Source: Pseudoalteromonas luteoviolacea
Lineage (GTDB): Bacteria; Pseudomonadota; Gammaproteobacteria; Enterobacterales; Alteromonadaceae
Direction of reading: 5' to 3'
Assembly: GCF_001696455.1 (NCBI RefSeq)
Contig: NZ_MAUJ01000004.1
Location: forward strand, 186,001 to 250,000
DNA: 64,000 bases
The position numbers were made by a program, and so were the translations under genes. Under the pieces are notes generated by a model that saw nothing but the letters and a program-made list of their open reading frames with translations, did no database searches and had not been told where the DNA came from. Every line of letters begins with the position of its first letter. Position 1 is the stretch's first letter. Positions 1 to 9,022 of this stretch are shown here, piece after piece.

Positions 1-123
1 ACGCTGTTTTTTGATCAAAGCACAGCATATATGAAGTTTGTGACTAATGATCAAGGGGATACAGTGATGAATTTGTATGTGAACTTCTCTGAAACACCAT
101 TTCAAGCGATAAAGAGTCGGTAA
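1..123 (+). CDS. 3' end of an unidentified protein-coding gene
   Basis: An open frame runs from base 1 to a TAA at 121-123 and encodes the last 40 residues of a protein that begins before the window. The fragment alternates hydrophobic and polar residues (LFFDQS, YMKFVTND, VMNLYVNF), consistent with a small beta-sheet domain at a protein's C-terminus. It resembles the DUF3471-type tail found on some serine hydrolases, but 40 residues are too few to assign a family. It converges on the secreted OB-repeat protein, with a shared hairpin at 130-162. Confidence 0.5.
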   Translation, partial: TLFFDQSTAYMKFVTNDQGDTVMNLYVNFSETPFQAIKSR

Positions 124-129
124 CAATAG

Positions 130-162
130 AAAGCCAAAAGGAACGTGGTTCCTTTTGGCTTT
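130..162. terminator. bidirectional hairpin terminator
   Basis: A perfect 15-bp inverted repeat (AAAGCCAAAAGGAAC, loop GTG, then its complement) lies 7 bases after the upstream stop and 15 bases from the stop of the convergent gene. The stem starts with AAA and ends with TTT, so it can act on transcripts from both sides. Confidence 0.85.
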
Positions 163-177
163 AGAAAATATCGCAGA

Positions 178-2364
178 TTAATTTAACAGGGTTAAATTGC
201 TTACACTGCGCACACCTGGATGACTCATATAGTCGTTTTTAATTCCCTCAACACGAAGGCGTTTACCAATCAGTTCAGGGTTAAGTAAGGGACTAAATGT
301 ATCTCGCTGAGATGACTCAAGCTTAATATAAAGTTTGTTGCCTGCATTGTTGGGATCCGTTAGCTCCAGTGCGTACTTGTTATTGATTGCTGCGGTGATA
401 GTACCGCTTACAACAACTGGTTGGCCGTTATTCAATGCCAATACATCAGACACCGACAGATCACTGCCTTGATCAGGGTTGCCATTGCCATTGCCCGATG
501 AAAGGGTAATGCTAGATACTTGGCGAACGCCCGGTTGACTCATGTAGCTATCTCTTACACCTTTGATAACTAATGTGGCATTTAAAATGTCTGGGTTCAG
601 TTGTGGGCTGAACTGCGCACGTTGGCTACTTTCAAGCTTGATATTGATGGTGAAACTCGGGTCGTTCAAGTCTTCAAGAATGAGCGCATAAATACTGTTT
701 AGGCCAGATTTAACACGCCCAGTAAGCTCAATTGCTTCACCTTGTGCTGTTGCAAGCGCCTGCTCAACAGACATGTACGCAGGTGCAATCTGTAGATCTG
801 TCACATAACGGATCCCTGGCTCACCCATATAGCTATTGCGTTTACCCGTGACAATGATGTTTTTATTAAGGATCGCAGGGTTCAACTGTGGGTTGAAGTC
901 CGCTCTTTGGTTGCTCTCAAGCTTCACATAAATATGGGTTGTAGGGTTGTTAAGGTCGCTTAACTCCAATCCATAGATCCCATTGATAGCGGCAGTTACT
1001 TTACCCACGACAACAACAGGGGTATTTTGTGCAGCTGCTAATGCATCCGTTACTGAGATTGCATTGCCCGGAGTTGGGGTCGGATCTGGATCCGGGTCTG
1101 GGTTAGTTTGACCATCGCCATAGGGTGCATTGAAAGAGTTGTTTTTATAAGTGTCTGTGTCCCAAGGGTTAAAACCTGATGCAGGAGTGCCCCAAGGTTG
1201 ACCATTGTTTGGATCAGACATCTCCTGAGATGCCATAGGTGTAGGGGTGAAAAAACCGCTGTAGTGACCATTCTGACCGTCGAAATACTGATAGCTTTCA
1301 GGTGTCGCTAACCAGTTAATAATATTTACGGCAAGCACAGAAGCATGGCCTGGATCTGTCCATCCGGGGTATGTTCTTTTGGTGTTGCCGTTGTCTTGAC
1401 GGCGATATTTTGGTGTTGCATCTTCAATTGGTGAAGAATCACCGATGAATGCAGCTTTTCCTGCGCCCGACTTGGCAATCGCGGCATAAGGGCCTTCTGC
1501 TTTACCACCAAAATACAAACCTTGGTCTTTGGCATGACGCCACTTTACTGGTGTGTCGGTCTCAGAAAAATAGACTAGGCCCTTCGCTTTTTGCGGGTCT
1601 ACGATGGCCAATGTTGCGCCTGCTGCCATCAAAATAGGATCTACCCCTTGGGTGATCCCTTCAGTTTGCGAGCTAGGTTCAACACCGCTCACACCCTGTT
1701 TGTAATCAACACCGTTGAAGCGAAAACGAATCCCGAAGTTTTCAACTAACCAACCTGCATTCGCAGCTTTTGGGTTACGCCAATCACCATAGGCGCCGCC
1801 CATGTTGTATTTGCTGAGGTCCGAGCGGTTGTAGCCATTGAAAACTTCCGTGGCATCCCATGTGTTCAGGTTACGGTCTGCATCGTAGTGATCGGCAATG
1901 AAGAAGATGCCTTTACCACTTGCAATATATTGTTCTAGGGCAGCTTGCTCTGCGAGTGTAAAAGGACGGTTGGTTTCGGCCAGTACAAATACATCCGAGT
2001 TTTTAATCGCGTCATAGGTAATAATCGCTTCGTTGGTATTGCTACCATTGGTGCGATCGTCGTAGAAACGAATACGGCCATCATTATTCAAATCTACACC
2101 GCGGTATTCCTTAACGGTATAGCCCTCTTGAACTAGCGCATCGGCAAAATCGGAGAATGCGCCGTCGATTACCCAGTCAGCGTTACCTTCTACGCCGCCG
2201 TGTGAGACGTCAAAGTAAACGGTCTTACCATTATTATTGGCAGCAGATGGCACCTTTACTGGTGCTGTGTTATTCCAATCATATGCTGCGGCAAGTGCAA
2301 AGCTACTTTGAGCAAGCAAGCCTGCACCGAGCAATACTGATAAGGTCAGTTTGTTCACTGTCAT
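178..2364 (-). CDS. secreted protein with N-terminal GATase-like domain and three OB-like repeats
   Basis: 728 residues with a Sec signal peptide ending near ALA-AAYDW (about residue 26). Residues about 45-370 begin GKTVYFDVSHGG and contain long alpha/beta segments (SDVFVLAE, GKGIFFIADH) of the kind seen in class I glutamine-amidotransferase-like (DUF4350/ThuA-like) domains. No catalytic function can be assigned. A Pro/Asp linker (PDPDPDPTPTPG) follows. Then come three near-identical repeats of about 92 residues, each with a pattern like VxGxVTAAINxxYxLELxDxNN, IxVKLESxQR, and YMxxPGVRxV. These fit the OB-fold DUF6359-type modules attached to extracellular nucleases. The gene lies downstream of the CpdB-like nucleotidase on the same strand, with two hairpins between them. 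A role in extracellular nucleic-acid or nucleotide use is an inference. Confidence 0.75.
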   Translation of the reverse strand: MTVNKLTLSVLLGAGLLAQSSFALAAAYDWNNTAPVKVPSAANNNGKTVYFDVSHGGVEGNADWVIDGAFSDFADALVQEGYTVKEYRGVDLNNDGRIRFYDDRTNGSNTNEAIITYDAIKNSDVFVLAETNRPFTLAEQAALEQYIASGKGIFFIADHYDADRNLNTWDATEVFNGYNRSDLSKYNMGGAYGDWRNPKAANAGWLVENFGIRFRFNGVDYKQGVSGVEPSSQTEGITQGVDPILMAAGATLAIVDPQKAKGLVYFSETDTPVKWRHAKDQGLYFGGKAEGPYAAIAKSGAGKAAFIGDSSPIEDATPKYRRQDNGNTKRTYPGWTDPGHASVLAVNIINWLATPESYQYFDGQNGHYSGFFTPTPMASQEMSDPNNGQPWGTPASGFNPWDTDTYKNNSFNAPYGDGQTNPDPDPDPTPTPGNAISVTDALAAAQNTPVVVVGKVTAAINGIYGLELSDLNNPTTHIYVKLESNQRADFNPQLNPAILNKNIIVTGKRNSYMGEPGIRYVTDLQIAPAYMSVEQALATAQGEAIELTGRVKSGLNSIYALILEDLNDPSFTINIKLESSQRAQFSPQLNPDILNATLVIKGVRDSYMSQPGVRQVSSITLSSGNGNGNPDQGSDLSVSDVLALNNGQPVVVSGTITAAINNKYALELTDPNNAGNKLYIKLESSQRDTFSPLLNPELIGKRLRVEGIKNDYMSHPGVRSVSNLTLLN

Positions 2365-2394
2365 TTTTTCAATTCCCGTTGTAATGGTTTATTT

Positions 2395-2461
2395 TTGGCA
2401 GCCAACTTCCTAAATAGCTGCCAATGGGTGGCAATGGTGTGCAATAAATGAATTGCACACC
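2395..2461 (-). terminator. tandem hairpins downstream of the CpdB-like gene
   Basis: Two inverted repeats sit between the nucleotidase stop (2485) and the next gene's start (2364). The first is GGTGTGCAAT / ATTGCACACC at 2436-2461 (10 bp, 6-base loop). The second is TTGGCAGC / GCTGCCAA at 2395-2424 (8 bp, followed on the minus strand by AAAAAT). They could terminate the nucleotidase transcript or protect its 3' end. No strong T-run follows the first stem on the minus strand. Confidence 0.55.
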
Positions 2462-2484
2462 AAAATAGGTAGAGTCTTGTGTTA

Positions 2485-4596
2485 TTAGTTTTGTGGTTGA
2501 GTCAGTTTTAGCTTATAGAGCGCGAATCCAGCTTCGTTGGTTTCATTCAGTGGCTCGATATGCTCAAATTGTTCACTGTATGCTTTGGCTTCATCACTGT
2601 TGGAGCTTGTGAATTGGATCTGCGCATTATCAATGTGGGCAAATGACCAGTTCATGTCTGCAGACGGATCCAGTCCTTTACCGTCATTTTGCTCACTTTG
2701 GTATGTGATGTAGTTAGCAACAACTTGGCGATTCTCATCCGGGGAGTCGACCACGATTTTATCCGCGCCGATATTCGGGAAGCTACCGCCGCCTGAAGCT
2801 CTGTAATTATTTGTCACGACCAAGAATAACTGGTCATCCGCAACAGGCTTGCCTTGATATTGCAAAGCGACGATACGTTGACCGTCAGACGCTTTTTCAC
2901 CTTTACTCGTGTAGCGAGCTGGTTGGGTAATATCGATATGATAGGTGACACCATCGATGACATCAAAGTTATAAGAAGGAAAGTCAGGGTTGATTAGAGA
3001 CTGCATTTCTTCGCTTTGAGGGTCGATTTGATTAAACTGCCCAGCGGACATTTCTAACCATTCTTTGACTTGTGCGCCGTTGAGTTTTAGAACTTTTAGT
3101 ACGTTAGGATATATGTATAAATCAGCAACATTGCGGTATGCGATGTCGCCCTGAGCAATATAAGTATAATCGTCAGCGCCACCGCGACCCGCTCTAAATG
3201 GTGCGCCAGCAGATAAGATCGGTAACTCAGAAAGTTCAGTCCCTTGCACGATTTTTTGGGTATACCAAGTCTGTGCATCGGTAACAATTTGAATCGACGG
3301 GTCGTCGTTGACGAGTGCAAAGAAGCTATTTACCTGACTCGTGACTTTTGCGAAAGGTTTATTAACCCAAGTACGAGTTTCTTCATGATCATCATGGGTC
3401 GCCGCTTCGATTGTTGCGTCGTTAGTCACCAAAGAAATGACATTTCTATCAGCATCTTGCTCAAAAATGGGCTTCAATGTTGATTGAGAGTCAGTGACTT
3501 GCCAGCCACTCTCTTGATATGTGAGCGTTAAATCAATGACCCCTAAATGATTCCCCCAGAACCCTGGCATAACCGCAGCCACGCCGTTAATGGTGCCTTT
3601 TTCTAGGTCAATGCCTTTGTCTTCCATACCCGCATAGCGAGCGCTTGGGAAGTTCGCATGTGCGTGGCCAAACATAATGGCGTCAATGCCCTCAACTTTT
3701 GAAAGGTGATAACTGGCATTTTCTTTTTTCTCAGTATGATCAGAGGTATCTAAGCCCGAATGCGGAATCGCGACAACGATATCAGCGCCTTCTTCTTTCA
3801 TTTTAGGGACATATTTATTGGCCATGGCGATGATGTCTTTGGCGATGACTTTATTTTCTAGGTTAGCTTTGTCCCACTGCATGATTTGCGGCGGCACAAA
3901 GCCAATATAACCCACTTTAATTGTTTGCTCTTCACCATCAATGTCTTTGAATATTTTTTCTTGAATTAAATAGGGAGCGAAGAGCGGCACGTCATTGGTT
4001 TCGTCATCATCACCATCATATTTAAATACATTGGCAGAAATATAAGGGAAGTTGGCATCATCAATGGCTTCGTGTAAAAACTCTAGGCCAAAGTTAAACT
4101 CGTGGTTGCCAATATTTGCAACATCATAGTCCAGCGTATTCATTGCTTTATAAATTGGGTGCACTTCACCTTCAGCTAGGTTTTTGATTTTGGCAATGTA
4201 ATCTCCAAGTGGACTACCCTGTATTAGATCTCCGTTATCAACTAAGACTGAGTTTGTTGCCTCTTCACGCGCTTGGTGGATCAAAGCCGCCGTTTTGACC
4301 AAACCTACCTTATCGTCTTGCTTGTCTGAAAAGTAGTTAAAGTTAAGTACATTGGCGTGAAGATCGGTGGTTTCAAGTAAACGTAACTGTAATTTTGTGC
4401 CGACCTGCGGGCCGGGCTCAGGATCCGGCTCTGGCTCTGGCTCAGGTGGCGGTGTTGGCACTGGATCTGGCTTATCAGTTCCTTGCGTCGGCGCTGGTGG
4501 TTTAACTTCTACTTTATTGTCATCTGAATTAAAGCACCCGGAAAGTAGCACTGAGGTGCCACATAAAACGGCCAGCGGCAGTAACTTAGTTTTCAT
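2485..4596 (-). CDS. cpdB: 2',3'-cyclic-nucleotide phosphodiesterase / 3'-nucleotidase lipoprotein
   Basis: 703 residues. A lipoprotein signal (lipobox LSGC, Cys21) and a Pro-Glu-Asp-rich spacer (about 32-64) tether the enzyme to the envelope. Residues about 68-400 form a calcineurin-like metallophosphoesterase domain with its metal ligands visible: DLH (78-80), DNGD (120-123), GNHE (163-166) and GHAHAN further on. The second half is a 5'-nucleotidase C-terminal substrate-binding domain (with a YRASGGGSFPNIG segment). This arrangement is typical of CpdB, which hydrolyses 2',3'-cyclic NMPs and then the 3'-nucleotide to a nucleoside plus phosphate. Canonical CpdB is a soluble periplasmic enzyme, so the lipid anchor and acidic-proline linker are a variation. 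AAGGG lies just before the ATG. Confidence 0.9.
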   Translation of the reverse strand: MKTKLLPLAVLCGTSVLLSGCFNSDDNKVEVKPPAPTQGTDKPDPVPTPPPEPEPEPDPEPGPQVGTKLQLRLLETTDLHANVLNFNYFSDKQDDKVGLVKTAALIHQAREEATNSVLVDNGDLIQGSPLGDYIAKIKNLAEGEVHPIYKAMNTLDYDVANIGNHEFNFGLEFLHEAIDDANFPYISANVFKYDGDDDETNDVPLFAPYLIQEKIFKDIDGEEQTIKVGYIGFVPPQIMQWDKANLENKVIAKDIIAMANKYVPKMKEEGADIVVAIPHSGLDTSDHTEKKENASYHLSKVEGIDAIMFGHAHANFPSARYAGMEDKGIDLEKGTINGVAAVMPGFWGNHLGVIDLTLTYQESGWQVTDSQSTLKPIFEQDADRNVISLVTNDATIEAATHDDHEETRTWVNKPFAKVTSQVNSFFALVNDDPSIQIVTDAQTWYTQKIVQGTELSELPILSAGAPFRAGRGGADDYTYIAQGDIAYRNVADLYIYPNVLKVLKLNGAQVKEWLEMSAGQFNQIDPQSEEMQSLINPDFPSYNFDVIDGVTYHIDITQPARYTSKGEKASDGQRIVALQYQGKPVADDQLFLVVTNNYRASGGGSFPNIGADKIVVDSPDENRQVVANYITYQSEQNDGKGLDPSADMNWSFAHIDNAQIQFTSSNSDEAKAYSEQFEHIEPLNETNEAGFALYKLKLTQPQN

Positions 4597-4882
4597 AATC
4601 CCTTCTCTTTTTTGATTTTTGAGCGGCTACTATAGAAGGGAAAAAAGACAATTAAGCTAAGAAAAAATGGCAAGTTAGTTCCAAAAATATGACATTTTCT
4701 GAAGTGCTTATAAGCGCTGGGAAGCGTGATAAATAAGGCTCTCATTTATTTTTAATATATTAATTTATATGAATTTATTAATTTTAACTGGGGGTGGTAA
4801 TATGAACTTATTTATCTTTTTTTTACCGCTCGATACTAAGTCGTGCAAAACGTTGCATTAGTTTAAAACTTGCGTACATTTT

Positions 4883-6001
4883 ATGGGTTGTAAATCAGTA
4901 GATGTGGGTCAAGTTATGGTTTCATTTGAAGAGGAAGTGAGACAAGTAGAAGAACGGCTGGATAAGCAAGAGTTTATGGGGGCAGCCCTAGGGAGTGTTA
5001 TAGGGGCGGCTATTTCTATCGCTATTTGGTTTCAACTTTATTTGTTTAACCCAAAACTGAGTTTCATGATGTTCCCTGTTAGCGGTGCTATCATCGGTCA
5101 ATTTGTACGTTTTTTTGGACGAGGATATCACGATTGGTTTGCTACGATAGCGTGCATGGTATATGCGGTGACAGCGTGGGTTGCTTGGTATATGCAAATC
5201 GTCGTCAGTGAGCGCATGTCTGTCAGCATATTGATTGGCCTCTTCTTTTCTGGATGTGTAGCAGCTAATTACTTTGCTAAATTAAGTATGCCTCTTGAGT
5301 TAAGTGAGGCTTTCAAACATCTAATATATGAGGATCGTTACCCTAAAAAAGGCACGAACATTAAAGGCTTTGCAGCCGTCATTTTTGCGAGTACTTTAGC
5401 ACTTGGTGTGACCTACGGCATCACATTCATGTATGTCATTTTTAATCATCAACTTCAAAGCGCGAAAGCCGCCTCTGTCGAACAAGCTCAGCAGCAACGA
5501 CCTACACTGAAGGGGATAGAGGTAACAGAAGATGTGTTGTCTCAATTAACGACGAGCCAAGCACTTTTATATGCCCACGCCTACTTTAGTGGTTATAAGT
5601 TTAACGAATTAGGTAGCTATACTAGAGGGTTTCCTCGCTCAATACACAAATCTCAAATGATTTTGGAATATCTGATGAAAGCGCGCGCAGATAGACGTGC
5701 TCAATTTATTTTAGGCGTTTTGTTGCAGGGGAACCGAGGCGAACGCCTTGTAAATACGGCAGCAGAAAAAGGAGACCATTATGCCGTGCTCTACCAAGCA
5801 TTTTATGCAGGCTGCAATCAGGATAGCGCGGCAGGTAACCGCATTTTAGATACGATTTATCCGCTCGTGACAGAATCAGCTATCAAATCTGAAATAGAAA
5901 GTGTGCGCTCTTATGGCTATGAACCAGTATGTGACGAAATATCCATGGCGCATTTTCCACACAGCTTTGTACGCGGCTACATTGGACAATTTCGACGGTA
6001 G
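4883..6001 (+). CDS. unknown multi-pass membrane protein
   Basis: 372 residues from the first ATG. An in-frame ATG at 4916 (MVSFEEEVRQ) is equally plausible, since neither has a clear ribosome binding site. A short charged N-terminus that may form a coiled coil is followed by four or five hydrophobic segments (about residues 35-55, 60-75, 85-105, 112-130 and 165-190). A soluble C-terminal half follows (about 200-372), rich in short helices with Sel1/TPR-like spacing (AQFILGVLLQG, AVLYQAFYAG). I do not recognise the family. It stands alone between the nucleotidase (divergent) and an AraC-type regulator (convergent, 25-base gap). A possible 19-codon upstream ORF at 4802-4861 has GGGGGTGG in front of its ATG. 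Confidence 0.65.
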   Translation: MGCKSVDVGQVMVSFEEEVRQVEERLDKQEFMGAALGSVIGAAISIAIWFQLYLFNPKLSFMMFPVSGAIIGQFVRFFGRGYHDWFATIACMVYAVTAWVAWYMQIVVSERMSVSILIGLFFSGCVAANYFAKLSMPLELSEAFKHLIYEDRYPKKGTNIKGFAAVIFASTLALGVTYGITFMYVIFNHQLQSAKAASVEQAQQQRPTLKGIEVTEDVLSQLTTSQALLYAHAYFSGYKFNELGSYTRGFPRSIHKSQMILEYLMKARADRRAQFILGVLLQGNRGERLVNTAAEKGDHYAVLYQAFYAGCNQDSAAGNRILDTIYPLVTESAIKSEIESVRSYGYEPVCDEISMAHFPHSFVRGYIGQFRR

Positions 6002-6026
6002 ACGAGTACCAAAAGTACGCATTGAT

Positions 6027-7121
6027 TTATGTACAGCGCTGATTTGAAAGCGTGAGGCGCCGATATTGGTTTGGTGTTTTGCCCGTGTATAATTTAAAAG
6101 CGCGGGTAAAAGGGCCAACAGAAGCAAACCCGCATTCAAGGCCGATAACTAACACCGGCCAATGCTGTTTTTCAGGGTCTGTTAACATGCCTTTAGCGTA
6201 TTCAACCCGCAGTGTATTGATGAACTGATTAAAATTCTTTGCCTGCAATTGGGTGCGCAATGCCTTGCTGACTTTGTACTCCGGTATTTCTAACTCACGC
6301 GCGAGATCCGCGACTTTGAGGTTCGGCTGTAAGAAATAGCGCTGCTCTATGAGCAGAGCCTGTACTTGTTTGGCAAGTTTTATATCGCCGTCAATGAATG
6401 TGTTTTGTGATGAATCGCTTAACTCTGGTTGAGAAAATGGTGGTGTACCCTTTGCGCTTTTATGCGTATCACTGACCGTATTAGAACGCCAATATAAAAG
6501 AAATTGAAGGCTGACCAATACACATAAGGTTATGCCTGACATGATACTGGCGAGAACTTCTGGTTGTGAAGCAAAGATACCTTTTGCACTCTTGCTAGCC
6601 AATACCGCACATCCAAAGGCCACCATAAATAAGATGCGTTGCTGTCGGTCAGTTGTTTGAGCGTGTTGGAAGCCTCGTAAAGACTCCCAGAATGATAAAA
6701 CTAAAATACAGGAAGACAACAAAACCGTTGCTTCTCGAAGCAAATGACTAAATACCGGAAGCCAAGAAGGACTCAGTGTCCAGTGGTGCGTTGCAAATAA
6801 ATAACCCTGTTGGATCATAACAAGTGCTGCAATCGTTAGGGCAACCGCAATATGGCGCAAGCCGAACGGGTTCTTTTCTCTAAATAAGGCACGCGAAAAT
6901 AACCAAATACAATTGCAAGTGGCGCAAGTAGCCATACCAATCAAGTATTGGTAAGGGCCGAGTGTGCCACTCGAAAGCTGTTTCAGTGCCACCATAGAGA
7001 CCGAACCGCAAAAAATCGCAAACAATATATGTGCACTGTGTTTTTCACGGACAGTTAATTGCGCCAACAATAAAGTCAGGCTGACTGCGAGCAGTATGTA
7101 ATGAGCGTGATCAGGTTGCAT
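6027..7121 (-). CDS. AraC-family regulator with membrane-embedded N-terminus
   Basis: 364 residues. The first about 215 residues are strongly hydrophobic and form six or seven membrane segments. The C-terminal about 100 residues are an AraC/XylS DNA-binding domain: a first helix-turn-helix (LKVADLARELEIPEYKVSKAL) and the conserved second one ending GFASVGPFTRAFKLYTGKTP. The overall layout is that of membrane-bound AraC regulators common in marine gammaproteobacteria, in which the membrane part is presumed to sense a signal. It is divergent from the DUF2306 membrane protein gene (177 bases between starts), which is its likely target. Confidence 0.85.
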   Translation of the reverse strand: MQPDHAHYILLAVSLTLLLAQLTVREKHSAHILFAIFCGSVSMVALKQLSSGTLGPYQYLIGMATCATCNCIWLFSRALFREKNPFGLRHIAVALTIAALVMIQQGYLFATHHWTLSPSWLPVFSHLLREATVLLSSCILVLSFWESLRGFQHAQTTDRQQRILFMVAFGCAVLASKSAKGIFASQPEVLASIMSGITLCVLVSLQFLLYWRSNTVSDTHKSAKGTPPFSQPELSDSSQNTFIDGDIKLAKQVQALLIEQRYFLQPNLKVADLARELEIPEYKVSKALRTQLQAKNFNQFINTLRVEYAKGMLTDPEKQHWPVLVIGLECGFASVGPFTRAFKLYTGKTPNQYRRLTLSNQRCT

Positions 7122-7297
7122 AAAAAATCCGCATAAATTAGACCTGTACTATGGTAATGAAAACCCACCCCTTGCTCAATTTAGCTTTGTAAGAAATCTT
7201 TACTAAAAAGAGTGTGCCGAATTTCAAATTCGGTGCGACGAATAGATTTTTTATTGGCACCTTAGTAATTAAATCAATAAATTACATAGGGGCTAGA

Positions 7298-8146
7298 ATG
7301 ATTTCTTTAACTGTAAATAAACTTAGGAGCTTGTCGTTCAACGCGGATAATACCCTGAGTGGCGCAATTAAAACTTGGGTCGTCGTGGCTTTGGCTGGGC
7401 AGTGGTTTTTTGCAATGTATATTTTGAGTTTGTATGCACTGCCTTTGATGTTCGGTGCGATTGAAAAGGCACAAATGGTGTCTCCTTCGCAGGGGTTGAA
7501 TAGTAATATTGACTTAAACTCGACGATGTTTTTTGCCCATGTACTACCTGCAATTTTAATGGCCATGAGTGGCTTATTGCAATTAATCCCAAATGTGAGA
7601 ACGCGATTTCCTAAGTTTCATCGTTACAATGGACGGATGTTTTTTACACTGGGGCTTATGGGGGCATTTACAGGGTTATATTTGACTTGGATAACAGGGC
7701 ATAGACTCAGTGATATTGGCTCGATAGGTGTGACAGTAAATGGCATCTTGATCCCAGTTGCGATTTATTTTGCTTGGCAAGCGGCTGTGAAAAAGCGTTT
7801 TGCGCAACACCAGCGTTTTGCTGTACATAGTTTTTTATTGGTCAATGGGGTGTGGACTTTCCGTCTGTACCTGATGGGCTGGTACATAGTCAATCAAGGT
7901 ATGAACGGCAATACGCTAACGCTAGATGGGCCTGCTGATATTGCGCTTTCCTTTGCGTCTTTCTTACTGCCGATGGCAATCTATGAAGTTATTTTATGGG
8001 GTAAAAAGCAGCGTAGAGACAGCGTCAAGTGGGGCATTGCCGCGCTGGCTTGTTTTGGCACGCTCATCACTTTCATTGGCGTTATCGCAGCAGGTATGAT
8101 GATGTGGCTGCCCAAAATCAGTAACATTCTTAAAGCGTTGTTTTAG
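7298..8146 (+). CDS. DUF2306 family membrane protein
   Basis: 282 residues. I chose the ATG at 7298 because AGGGG (7288-7292) precedes it at good spacing. A longer frame opening at 7214 lacks a ribosome binding site. About six membrane helices are visible. The central segment has the DUF2306 signature: FFAHVLPAILMAMSGLLQ, then FPKFHRYNGRMFF with conserved His residues. Function is unknown for the family. The conserved His residues in membrane helices would fit redox or metal binding, but that is speculation. Probably controlled by the divergent AraC-type regulator. Confidence 0.8.
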   Translation: MISLTVNKLRSLSFNADNTLSGAIKTWVVVALAGQWFFAMYILSLYALPLMFGAIEKAQMVSPSQGLNSNIDLNSTMFFAHVLPAILMAMSGLLQLIPNVRTRFPKFHRYNGRMFFTLGLMGAFTGLYLTWITGHRLSDIGSIGVTVNGILIPVAIYFAWQAAVKKRFAQHQRFAVHSFLLVNGVWTFRLYLMGWYIVNQGMNGNTLTLDGPADIALSFASFLLPMAIYEVILWGKKQRRDSVKWGIAALACFGTLITFIGVIAAGMMMWLPKISNILKALF

Positions 8147-8162
8147 ACAACAAACCGAGAAA

Positions 8163-8185
8163 AGTGGCAATCAACGATTGCCACT
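8163..8185. terminator. bidirectional hairpin terminator
   Basis: A perfect 10-bp stem AGTGGCAATC / GATTGCCACT with loop AAC lies between the convergent stops at 8146 and 8194. Confidence 0.8.
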
Positions 8186-8193
8186 GCCGTGCT

Positions 8194-8889
8194 TTATAAG
8201 TTTCCAGCGTTCACTAAGTTGTGTAACTCTTCTAATGAAGCGGCGATTTTTACACCCGGAATATTGGTGCCAATCGTTGCTTCGAATGAGCCTTCAACCT
8301 GAGAACGAAAAGACGTAAATGAAATACGATAAACGCCCCTGACTAGCGACTCAGTTGGGTTGTTGAGGTTGGTTGTTTGTCTCAACAATGAGTTATAGTA
8401 CGAACCACTTGGGTTTGCTGGTAACTCACGCGTGTCATCATTGTACCCCAATGGCTGCAGTACTTTGCCGCCTTTTGCAATTTTGCTGCTATCAATGATG
8501 TTCATGCGATCAAATACGATATAGGTGTCAAAAAACTTGGCTTTGTCTTTTTCCATACCTGGCGCGAAGTTGTTGTGCACAAAGTCTTTATCCGTAGGTT
8601 TAGATTCGACCGGCGATTGCATGGAAATACCAATTTCGTCAACAGCTGCGGGCACCCAAGCGTATAAGTAGTAGGTATCTTTACCTTTGTACTTGCCTTC
8701 AGGTTTTACACTTGCATCGACATAGCCATAGTAATTGACGTAATTTGCATAAGGTGCACGGACCTCTAATGGCCCAACGCCTTCAGAGATTGAGCTTTTT
8801 AAGTAAGGGCCTGAAGAGGTGCTCATGCACGCAGTAAGAGTAGTGAGAGAAAGAACAGCTAAAACCTTTCCCGTAGTTTTAAGCGTCAT
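8194..8889 (-). CDS. LipL32-family surface lipoprotein
   Basis: 231 residues from the ATG at 8889, chosen because AAGGAG lies 7 bases upstream. A longer frame opens at 8919 without one. The signal peptide ends in lipobox LTAC. The mature part matches the order of motifs in Leptospira LipL32: VNYYGYV, a short gap, YYLYAWVPA(A/V)xxEIGxxM, then FFDTYIVFDRM, and near the C-terminus LVRGVYRISFTSF with GSFEATIG and IPGV. The polyaspartate calcium-binding stretch of leptospiral LipL32 is not obvious here. The match is from memory of the LipL32 sequence and is strong over most of the length. LipL32 binds extracellular-matrix proteins in Leptospira, and a homologue has been described in Pseudoalteromonas tunicata. 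Single-gene unit with a terminator downstream. Confidence 0.85.
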   Translation of the reverse strand: MTLKTTGKVLAVLSLTTLTACMSTSSGPYLKSSISEGVGPLEVRAPYANYVNYYGYVDASVKPEGKYKGKDTYYLYAWVPAAVDEIGISMQSPVESKPTDKDFVHNNFAPGMEKDKAKFFDTYIVFDRMNIIDSSKIAKGGKVLQPLGYNDDTRELPANPSGSYYNSLLRQTTNLNNPTESLVRGVYRISFTSFRSQVEGSFEATIGTNIPGVKIAASLEELHNLVNAGNL

Positions 8890-9022
8890 TAAATGACTCC
8901 TTGTCCTGATTAAAATCAAGGCAAGTCTAGCTGCAATTTAAGCAATTGCAATATGAGTTGGGAGGATTTTTTCTGATTTATAAAATGTTTAATAATTCTA
9001 CTGTGACAATCAGCGAGCGTCT

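Noticed and set aside
4367..4615. Gly/Ser-rich ORF on the plus strand
   Set aside because: It is the antisense reading of the Pro/Glu/Asp linker and signal region of the CpdB-like gene, and low complexity explains its open frame.
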